The notes below the pieces were generated by a model, which saw nothing but the letters and a program-made list of their open reading frames with translations, was not told the DNA's origin and did not search any database. This document shows, in pieces, positions 1 through 4,544 of a stretch of DNA of 5,171 bases. The first letter of the stretch is position 1. Every line of letters begins with the position of its first letter. The stretch is taken from NCBI GenBank assembly GCA_934630445.1, contig CAKTWY010000174.1:1-5171 (forward strand), written 5' to 3'. Origin of the DNA: an uncultured Eubacteriales bacterium. Its GTDB lineage: Bacteria; Bacillota; Clostridia; Oscillospirales; Butyricicoccaceae. Position numbers and translations under genes: made by a program.

Positions 1-23
1 TCACAACTCAGTCGGTTTGTCAA
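1..23 (-). promoter_or_regulatory. Partial promoter P3 of the leftward tandem array, cut by the window edge
   Basis: Read on the minus strand, a perfect TTGACA -35 box lies at 18-23 and exactly 17 bases remain to the window edge, so the -10 hexamer would begin at the first base outside. The phase matches P2, which lies about 90 bp upstream with the same geometry. The box follows a purine-rich stretch (GGAAAAAGAGC). The -35 box is seen; the -10 box is inferred and cannot be read here. Confidence 0.5.
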
Positions 24-84
24 GCTCTTTTTCCTCGCCGCTTCATTGTCTTTGACTCGCTTCGCTCTTCACGACAGCTTTTTA

Positions 85-113
85 ATTATACCACAAAAAT
101 CCGCTTAAGTCAA
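85..113 (-). promoter_or_regulatory. Strong SigA promoter P2, facing left
   Basis: On the minus strand: -35 TTGACT at 108-113, a 17-bp spacer, and a consensus -10 TATAAT at 85-90. Upstream (114-150) lie several A-tracts (minus strand) typical of an UP element. No gene follows inside the window, so it drives something to the left. The sequence after the -10 (TAAAAAGCTGTC) resembles that after P1 (AACAAAGCTGTC), as in duplicated stable-RNA promoters. Near-consensus boxes with perfect spacing make this a confident promoter; the rRNA/tRNA target is inference. Confidence 0.85.
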
Positions 114-150
114 CAACTTTCCCAAGTTTTTTGAACTTTTGCTTTTTTCT
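114..150 (-). promoter_or_regulatory. A-tract UP-element-like region upstream of P2
   Basis: Directly upstream of the P2 -35 box, the minus strand carries A-runs at 143-148, 137-140, 127-132 and 118-120, spaced roughly 7-10 bp and so approximately in helical phase. UP elements bound by the RNA polymerase alpha C-terminal domains look like this at rRNA and other strong promoters. The stretch also lies in the transcribed region of P1. The role is inferred from composition and position. Confidence 0.5.
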
Positions 151-178
151 GCGGTGCCGTCGTTCAGACAGCTTTGTT

Positions 179-207
179 AGTATACCAGACCAGGCTGCGC
201 CTGTCAA
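179..207 (-). promoter_or_regulatory. Strong SigA promoter P1, facing left
   Basis: On the minus strand: perfect -35 TTGACA at 202-207, a 17-bp spacer, and -10 TATACT at 179-184 (5 of 6 to consensus). It lies between the dus terminator and P2, so it cannot serve dus and must drive a transcript leaving the window to the left. P1, P2 and the partial P3 form a tandem series with -10 boxes about 94 and 90 bp apart. An inverted repeat (204-220) overlaps its -35 box. Confidence 0.82.
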
Positions 208-229
208 CACAAAATGTTGATTTCTGTCG

Positions 230-253
230 AAAAAGTTTCAGCGCGCTGTAAAC
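230..253 (-). terminator. Probable intrinsic terminator of dus
   Basis: On the minus strand a short hairpin at 235-253 (GTTT-A-CAG, loop CGCG, CTGAAAC, with one bulged A) is followed at once by five T at 230-234. It lies about 45 bases after the dus stop and before promoter P1, where dus transcription should end. The stem is short and bulged, so strength is uncertain, but the T-run is well placed. Confidence 0.5.
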
Positions 254-297
254 GGGCTCAACCGCAGCGAATTACCGGCCACTCCACCCGTCCGCGC

Positions 298-1263
298 TCA
301 CGGCTGCCGCCAGTCGGGCCGCGCGCTTTCCCGCAGGTTCAGCGTGCGGAAAACGCCGTCGACGGCCGCTTCATATGCGGGCGCATCGGCCGCGCGGCGA
401 ATCTGTTTGGCGCAGGCCTCGCCCGCATCAAACAGACAGATCATGTAAAACCAGAGCTCTTTCATACGCAGCACCGCGCTCCGCCTGCTCCCGAAAGCCT
501 CGCAATAGCCTTCATACAATGCGTCATGGAAGGCACGCAGCGTGCGCGCATCCGCCGCGCCGCCGCCCCGTATCTGCGACAAAAGCGCAGGGTTGGCGAC
601 AAGGCCGCGGCCGATCATCACCGTTTGTACCGTGTCCAAGCGCGCATGCAGCGCCGCATTCTCCTCCGGCGTGACAATATCGCCGTTATAGCACACAGGC
701 GCGCGGATCGCAGAAAGCGCGCGGGAGAAAGCGTCCAGACGCGGCGCGCCTTTGTAAAAGTCCGCGCGCACGCGCGGATGAACGATCAGCTCGGCGATGG
801 GGTAGCGGTTGAAAATTTCAACCAGGCGATCAAACTCCTCTTCTTCAGCAAAGCCCAGACGTGTTTTGACACTGACCCGGATGTCGGCCGCCGAAAAGAT
901 CTCCGCAAAGAAAGCGTCGAGCGCATCCGGCGCGGCCAGAAAGCCCGCCCCCTTCCCCTTTGCCGTGACGGTGCCTGACGGGCAGCCGAGATTCAGGTTC
1001 ACCTCGCGATAGCCCATGGCATGCAGCGCACCCGCGGCCCAGATAAAATCGCGCGCACATTTCGTCATCAGCTGCGGAACGCACGTTTCCACATCGTTGT
1101 GCGCGGGAGAAACTTCCGCAAGCTCGCGCCTGGTAAACACATGGTGCTGGTTGGGCGAGACAAACGGCATAAAGTATTTATCCGCCGGCGCATAAAAGCG
1201 GCGGTGCGCATTGCGGTAAATGTAGCCTGTGACACCCTCGAGCGGCGCGAAATAAAAGCGCAT
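298..1263 (-). CDS. dus: tRNA-dihydrouridine synthase (Dus family, FMN-dependent)
   Basis: The enzyme reduces specific uridines in tRNA to dihydrouridine using FMN and NADPH, in the cytoplasm. The 321-residue product starts with the Dus FMN-barrel strand FAPLEGVTG (about 5-13). It has the active-site block LNLGCPSGTV with catalytic Cys94, KTRLG (133-137), VHPRVR with His162, CYNGDI (Asn193-Asp195) and the phosphate-binding MIGRGLVANP (216-225). All the expected landmarks are present in order and the length is normal. The HPR in place of the commoner HGR is, from memory, typical of a clostridial Dus subgroup; which uridine it modifies cannot be told. Start: the frame stays open to a TTG at 1285-1287 and has ATGs at 1278, 1269 and 1263. 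The ATG at 1263 has GGGATGG six bases upstream and gives the usual N-terminus. It lies downstream of the GGDEF gene with a hairpin between, and ends before a probable terminator. Confidence 0.94.
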   Translation of the reverse strand: MRFYFAPLEGVTGYIYRNAHRRFYAPADKYFMPFVSPNQHHVFTRRELAEVSPAHNDVETCVPQLMTKCARDFIWAAGALHAMGYREVNLNLGCPSGTVTAKGKGAGFLAAPDALDAFFAEIFSAADIRVSVKTRLGFAEEEEFDRLVEIFNRYPIAELIVHPRVRADFYKGAPRLDAFSRALSAIRAPVCYNGDIVTPEENAALHARLDTVQTVMIGRGLVANPALLSQIRGGGAADARTLRAFHDALYEGYCEAFGSRRSAVLRMKELWFYMICLFDAGEACAKQIRRAADAPAYEAAVDGVFRTLNLRESARPDWRQP

Positions 1264-1292
1264 CGTCATCCATCCCATCTCATGCAAAATGT

Positions 1293-1325
1293 AAGGGCGC
1301 GCTGCCGGATATGCAGCGCGCCCTT
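1293..1325 (-). terminator. Perfect 13-bp hairpin between the GGDEF gene and dus (terminator or attenuator)
   Basis: Positions 1293-1305 and 1313-1325 are exact inverted copies (AAGGGCGCGCTGC) around a 7-base loop. The hairpin starts 23 bases after the GGDEF stop. On the minus strand it is followed by ACATTTTGC, a weak T-run, so termination may be partial. Only about 30 bases separate it from the dus ATG, too few for a separate promoter, so dus may rely on readthrough. The hairpin itself is certain; its efficiency is inferred. Confidence 0.65.
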
Positions 1326-1348
1326 GCCTTGTTTTTCAAAAGCCGGCG

Positions 1349-2392
1349 TCACAAGCCCGCCTTGCCCGCCGCGGCTTTATCCTCCGCAGGCCCAATGGGG
1401 TAAACGTCAAAGCGCAGACTTGCGCCCTCCTCCGGCGGGCATGTGCGCAAAAAGGCGCGGCGCACGCGCTCGCCGATGACGTTTGCATTCTCCCGCGTGG
1501 TGCCGAGCACCATGAGCAGGAACTGTCCGCTGGAATACTGCGCGAAGACGTCGCCCGATCTGAGCGAGGCCTGAATCGCCTCGTGCAGGCGCTGCATCTG
1601 CGTGCAGCGCACCTCGAGCGGCGTAAAATTCCCTTCCTCGTCCGTCAGCGTCATCAAAAGAACAAAAGCCGTGCGGCCGCTGCGCCGCAGGCCGCGCTCG
1701 ACAAAGCGATAAATGCGCTTGAACGATTCATAGTCCTGGCAATATGCGCCCTTGACCGTGCCGCGCTCGCGGATCTCCCGGCGGATGCGCGTAAGGTCGG
1801 TCGCAACGCTGCGGCTGGCCGCCGTGCACAGCGCACCGCCGCCCGCGCGGGCAGACCTGCGCCGCGCGTGCAGGGCAAGCGCCCGGGCAGCCTTTTCCTC
1901 CCCCATGGCAAAGGCCGCGCGCGCAAAAAGCGCATCCCAGTCATCCTCCGCTTCGCGGTAGGCGACGCCGATCGAGGCGGTAAGGGGCCGCGCAAGGCCC
2001 TGCGCCTCGCCAAGCTCGCGCAGGCGACGGCGCAGCTGCGTGGTTTTATCCGCCATCATCTGCGCGCTCGAAGTGCTCGCCACATAGACGCAGAACACAT
2101 CTTCCCCCGTGCGGGCAATGATATCGCGCGCCCAGAAAAGCTGCGACAACGCCAGGGCCGTGCCGCGCAGAATTTCATCCCCCGCCAAATGGCCGGAATA
2201 ATCGTTGACCGTTTTAAAATCGTCGAGATTCAACAGGATGAGTGCACCGCCGCCCGGTCGGTCAAGTGCGCACGACACGCGGCACTGCATCGCAGCGCGG
2301 CTGTACAGCCCAGTCAGCTCGTCGCGCATATCCTGTACGGCAGGGTGTGCGGACGCCGGCAAAACGCTTTGCGCCAGATGGTCCAACGGCAT
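1349..2392 (-). CDS. Protein with two degenerate GGDEF-type domains (probable non-cyclase signalling protein)
   Basis: The protein is 347 residues, with no signal peptide or membrane segment visible, so probably cytoplasmic. Domain 1 (about 20-165) is clearly GGDEF: DELTGLYSR (24-32), LNLDDFKTVND, GHLAGD and ASIGVA (139-144). Its guanine-contacting residues (Asn63, Asp72) are kept. However, the signature reads G-E-D-V-F (96-100) instead of GGDEF, the first metal-binding Asp of DxD is Asn55, and the RxxD inhibitory site reads WARD (87-90). Diguanylate cyclase activity is therefore doubtful. Domain 2 (about 203-335) resembles a still more diverged cyclase-like fold, with SLRSGDVFAQYSSGQF (about 276-291) at the place of the GGDEF loop; this form occurs in clostridial regulators (from memory). 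No EAL, PAS or receiver domain is seen. Start: a GTG at 2401 is also in frame, but AGAGGA at 2403-2408 is only 1 base from it and 10 bases from the ATG at 2392, so the ATG is preferred. It has its own promoter, a leader hairpin and operator-like repeats. Confidence 0.85.
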   Translation of the reverse strand: MPLDHLAQSVLPASAHPAVQDMRDELTGLYSRAAMQCRVSCALDRPGGGALILLNLDDFKTVNDYSGHLAGDEILRGTALALSQLFWARDIIARTGEDVFCVYVASTSSAQMMADKTTQLRRRLRELGEAQGLARPLTASIGVAYREAEDDWDALFARAAFAMGEEKAARALALHARRRSARAGGGALCTAASRSVATDLTRIRREIRERGTVKGAYCQDYESFKRIYRFVERGLRRSGRTAFVLLMTLTDEEGNFTPLEVRCTQMQRLHEAIQASLRSGDVFAQYSSGQFLLMVLGTTRENANVIGERVRRAFLRTCPPEEGASLRFDVYPIGPAEDKAAAGKAGL

Positions 2393-2402
2393 ATTTTTCA
2401 CA

Positions 2403-2408
2403 TCCTCT
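2403..2408 (-). promoter_or_regulatory. Ribosome binding site deciding the GGDEF gene start
   Basis: AGAGGA on the minus strand lies 10 bases before the ATG at 2392 but only one base before the in-frame GTG at 2401. The ATG is therefore the likelier start, giving 347 rather than 350 residues. Confidence 0.6.
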
Positions 2409-2420
2409 GTTCGGCATCCG

Positions 2421-2443
2421 GGCGGAAAATGATATTTTTCGCC
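2421..2443 (-). other. Hairpin in the 5' leader of the GGDEF gene
   Basis: On the minus strand GGCGAAAAAT and ATTTTCCGCC pair around a 3-base loop: 9 of 10 pairs form, with one A-C mismatch. It lies about 12 bases upstream of the ribosome site and inside the transcript expected from the promoter at 2474-2502. No T-run follows, so it is not a terminator in this direction. It could affect translation or mRNA stability. I see no conserved motifs of a c-di-GMP riboswitch. Confidence 0.4.
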
Positions 2444-2451
2444 TTATTTCC

Positions 2452-2480
2452 ATGTTATGTCCTATTGTAACATATTGTAA
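2452..2480. promoter_or_regulatory. Operator-like repeats at the GGDEF promoter
   Basis: Two exact copies of TATTGTAA (plus strand) lie at 2463-2470 and 2473-2480, ten bases apart, which is one helical turn. One copy overlaps the -10 box. In addition ATGTTA (2452-2457) and TAACAT (2468-2473) form a 6-bp inverted repeat with a 10-base spacer around the expected transcription start. This arrangement is what a repressor site looks like, but in AT-rich promoter DNA chance repeats are common. The binding protein is unknown. Confidence 0.4.
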
Positions 2481-2502
2481 CAGAAAATTCGCCCGATGAA
2501 AA
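2474..2502 (-). promoter_or_regulatory. Candidate SigA promoter of the GGDEF gene
   Basis: On the minus strand: -35 TTTTCA at 2497-2502 (4 of 6), a 17-bp spacer, and -10 TACAAT at 2474-2479 (5 of 6). The start would be near 2467, giving a leader of about 75 bases. It lies in the only AT-rich patch of the 151-base gap after thpR, which suggests the GGDEF gene is transcribed separately. I found no convincing terminator for thpR in the same gap, so readthrough is possible. Confidence 0.5.
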
Positions 2503-2543
2503 GGCCCATGTGCTGATTCGCGCACCCTTGCGTACAGCCAGCC

Positions 2544-3062
2544 TTATTCCTCAGACGGAAGCAGCTTTACCGAGCCCAGCTGCGAATAAATCACGCCCCC
2601 GCCCGGCGCGCGGTCAGAACGCATCAGGCTCACCTCGCGCACCGCCATACGCACAGACGGTATCTCCAGGCGCGGCGGCGCGGTGAGCGAAAGGCCGCGC
2701 GCAAGCGTGATATGCGCGCGGAAAGCGCGCCGTTCGATGGGAAAGCCCGCGCGCCGGAAGGCATCCTGCGTGCACAGCGCGAGGCGCTCCAGCGCCTCGC
2801 CCCCATCTGCTCCGACCCACCACAGATTCCCAAAGCACCCGACATGCGTCAGTGTCAATGCAAAAGGCGCGCCGGTGCAGTATGCGAGCGCATGCCTGGC
2901 AAGCGCCAAATCGTCCGTCTCCCCCAAAAAGGCAAGCGTCAAATGCAGGTTTTCCGCCCGCGTATAGTTTGCGCGCGCTCCCGCCGCGCGCAGTGCCTGC
3001 TGCACACCGGTCAGCGCACGCCGCATCTCATGATCCAAAAGGATGGCGGCAAAAAGTCGCAT
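2544..3062 (-). CDS. thpR: RNA 2',3'-cyclic phosphodiesterase ThpR (2'-5' RNA ligase family)
   Basis: This is a 2H-phosphoesterase family protein of 172 residues, a normal length. Members hydrolyse 2',3'-cyclic phosphate ends of RNA to 2'-phosphates and can join tRNA halves by 2'-5' linkage in vitro. The N-terminus MRLFAAILLD is typical. The two catalytic HxTx motifs are clear: HLTLAFLG (His40, Thr42) and HITLARG (His117, Thr119). The C-terminal strands (VREVSLMRSDRAPGG, ending in VIYSQLG) match the usual LVLxxS...GxxYxxL pattern. The ATG at 3062 has AGGAG at 3070-3074, seven bases upstream. The gene begins 15 bases after the AraC-type gene stop, so the two are probably one transcript. The physiological role of ThpR in bacteria is not well established; the pairing with a PocR-AraC regulator is unexplained. 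Confidence 0.93.
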   Translation of the reverse strand: MRLFAAILLDHEMRRALTGVQQALRAAGARANYTRAENLHLTLAFLGETDDLALARHALAYCTGAPFALTLTHVGCFGNLWWVGADGGEALERLALCTQDAFRRAGFPIERRAFRAHITLARGLSLTAPPRLEIPSVRMAVREVSLMRSDRAPGGGVIYSQLGSVKLLPSEE

Positions 3063-3077
3063 ATCCCCGCTCCTCTC

Positions 3078-4286
3078 TCAATTTCTCCCCGTGCGAAAGC
3101 GGTTCGGCGACACGCCGACATATTTCTTGAACACCTTGGTGAAGTAGCTCTGGTCTTCAAAGCCGCACATATCCGCGATATCCGCAAGGCCCAGCGACGC
3201 GTCGGCAAGAAGGATCTTGCTTTTTTCCACACGCACACGGCTGATATAGGAAGTGAGCGACGTACCCGTTTCCTCCTTAAAAAGGCTCGACAGATAGGAG
3301 CGGCTGAGGTAGACGGAGGAGGCGATCTCGTCCAGAGAAAGCTTCTTCATATAATTGGAGCGCACGTACTCCATGACCTTGTACACCGTATCCGAATGCT
3401 TCACCTGGGCGAAATCAAAGGTGTAGCTGATAAAGCGGTGCAGCACATCGGTGATGCACACGCCCAGCTCATCCAGCGAACCGGCGTGCTCAATGTCGCG
3501 GATATAAGCCGTGGAGAAGCCAAAGATCTCGCCGACATTCGCCCCCGCGTCGATGCTCGCACGCGAAATAAGCACAAAAAGCTCGAGGATGCGTGCGCGG
3601 ATCTCCGACAGGTCAAAATCGCAGGAACAATAGATATGACCCAGCAGCTCGTTCAGCAGCTCCTGCGAGCCGGCTTTATCGCGCGCGACGATCAGCTCGT
3701 GCAGGCGCTTTTCGTATGCAATGGGGTAGACCGATGCGTCGGCAAGGGCGCACTTGTCCTTGACGGCGTAGATCTCCTTCAATATTTTTTCCTGCTCGTA
3801 GACATGCCCTGCGCGCGCGCGCAGTGTGCCCTCGGACACGGAGTCCGCCACCAGGGCGAGAAGCTCGGAAAGATGGCTCACACGCGCGGTGGAAAGGACA
3901 GGGAGCCCCTGCGCCGCCGCGCGCATATCGCCGCGCGGCAGCTCGTCGAGCGTGTCGCCGGCCTCCCCCATGATGACCGGGCCGGCGATCAGGCTGCCGA
4001 GCGCAGCGCCATCCGCTCCGGTCAGTGCCGCCGCGACAAAGACAAAGCCGACCGCGCAGTAATAAATGTATTTCCCGCTCCAGCGAGCGGCCTCGCTCGC
4101 ACCGTACAGGTGCGTGTTGAGCGGGCAGCATTTTTCGTACGTGATCTCCTCGCAAAAGCGCTTCGGCACAGAGGGCGGGTTGACAAACGCACGCCGCTCA
4201 GCATCGAGCACATAGCAGTCAATACCGCACAGCGCCGTGAAATGCTCCGCCGCCTCCACGCAGCGCGCGGTAAATTCAGCGTCCAT
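3078..4286 (-). CDS. AraC-family transcriptional regulator with N-terminal PocR sensor domain
   Basis: The product is a 402-residue cytoplasmic DNA-binding regulator. Residues about 5-125 match the PocR ligand-binding domain: FTALCGIDCYVLD, RFCEEITYEKCC, KYIYYCAVGFVFVAAAL and SLIAGPVIM. PocR domains are proposed to sense small organic molecules such as diols, but the ligand here is unknown. Residues about 160-295 form a helical linker of the kind found in YesN-like Firmicutes regulators. Residues about 300-397 are a complete double helix-turn-helix: LSLDEIASSVYLSRSYLSSLF, then IADMCGFEDQSYFTKVFKKYVGVSPNRFR, a near-ideal AraC signature. Start: the frame stays open to a GTG at 4367, but the ATG at 4286 has GGAGG at 4293-4297, six bases upstream, and begins exactly where the PocR domain is expected. 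thpR follows 15 bases after the stop and is the probable co-transcribed partner. No histidine kinase or receiver domain is present, so it likely acts as a one-component regulator. Confidence 0.92.
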   Translation of the reverse strand: MDAEFTARCVEAAEHFTALCGIDCYVLDAERRAFVNPPSVPKRFCEEITYEKCCPLNTHLYGASEAARWSGKYIYYCAVGFVFVAAALTGADGAALGSLIAGPVIMGEAGDTLDELPRGDMRAAAQGLPVLSTARVSHLSELLALVADSVSEGTLRARAGHVYEQEKILKEIYAVKDKCALADASVYPIAYEKRLHELIVARDKAGSQELLNELLGHIYCSCDFDLSEIRARILELFVLISRASIDAGANVGEIFGFSTAYIRDIEHAGSLDELGVCITDVLHRFISYTFDFAQVKHSDTVYKVMEYVRSNYMKKLSLDEIASSVYLSRSYLSSLFKEETGTSLTSYISRVRVEKSKILLADASLGLADIADMCGFEDQSYFTKVFKKYVGVSPNRFRTGRN

Positions 4287-4292
4287 ACGCCC

Positions 4293-4297
4293 CCTCC
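4293..4297 (-). promoter_or_regulatory. Ribosome binding site deciding the AraC gene start
   Basis: GGAGG on the minus strand, six bases before the ATG at 4286, is an ideal Shine-Dalgarno. It argues strongly against the in-frame upstream GTG at 4367, which would place 27 non-conserved residues ahead of the PocR domain. Confidence 0.85.
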
Positions 4298-4393
4298 GTT
4301 CTGTTACATCCAAAATAGCGGCCGTCACCGCTCCATAGGCAAGCTGGCAACCGCCGCGCATGCGCACAAAAAAACAGCCACAGACTATATTTT

Positions 4394-4422
4394 ATTTTAC
4401 ACGATTTGCGCGCGCACAGCCA
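4394..4422 (-). promoter_or_regulatory. Weak candidate promoter of the AraC-thpR operon
   Basis: The AT-rich patch 4384-4400 offers two -10-like boxes on the minus strand: TAAAAT at 4394-4399 and TATAGT at 4384-4389, each 5 of 6 to consensus. No good -35 box is found; the best-spaced hexamer for TAAAAT is TGGCTG at 4417-4422. A promoter must lie in 4300-4480 because the metK terminator is upstream. A poor -35 would fit activator dependence, including autoregulation, but that is inference. Confidence 0.28.
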
Positions 4423-4480
4423 TAGCTTTTGCAAAAATTGACGCCGGAATAAAATGGTGCCGCCTTCGCATGCCGAAATA

Positions 4481-4513
4481 CGCAAGCGCGCCGCAGACTG
4501 CGGCGCGCTTGCG
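4481..4513 (-). terminator. metK terminator hairpin
   Basis: Positions 4481-4494 and 4500-4513 are exact inverted copies (CGCAAGCGCGCCGC) around AGACT, and the outer A-T of that loop can also pair, giving up to 15 bp. It begins about 30 bases after the metK stop. On the minus strand the stem is followed by TATTTCGG, so the T-run is poor, but the stem is very stable. Confidence 0.68.
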
Positions 4514-4544
4514 ATCCCTTATTACAGAAGTGCCGGCAGCGGTG

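Noticed and set aside
52..57. TTGACT on the plus strand as a rightward -35 box
   Set aside because: No -10-like hexamer lies 16-18 bases downstream, and no rightward gene follows.
73..210. Direct-repeat pair as a mobile-element or CRISPR-like repeat
   Set aside because: The similarity between the two ~45-base units is confined to promoter boxes and initial transcribed bases; it is explained by tandem promoters.
214..978. 254-codon open frame on the plus strand, antisense to dus
   Set aside because: It mirrors the dus coding frame, lacks motifs and a credible ribosome site, and its start lies in the promoter region of the leftward array.
1264..1287. Longer dus starts (TTG at 1287, ATG at 1278 or 1269)
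   Set aside because: The ATG at 1263 has the best placed purine-rich ribosome site and gives the family-typical N-terminus a few residues before FAPLEG. The ATG at 1269 remains possible.
2393..2467. c-di-GMP riboswitch in the GGDEF leader
   Set aside because: The leader is short and lacks the conserved GEMM core elements; only one simple hairpin is visible.
1583..2470. 295-codon open frame on the plus strand, antisense to the GGDEF gene
   Set aside because: It is Arg/Ala-rich low-information sequence without recognisable motifs, and it overlaps a gene with clear domain conservation. GC-rich codon use on the other strand leaves few stops, which explains it.
2497..2543. Possible thpR terminator
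   Set aside because: Only short interrupted pairings (GCTG/CAGC, CGC/GCG) are found, and the later TTTT is not adjacent to a stable stem.
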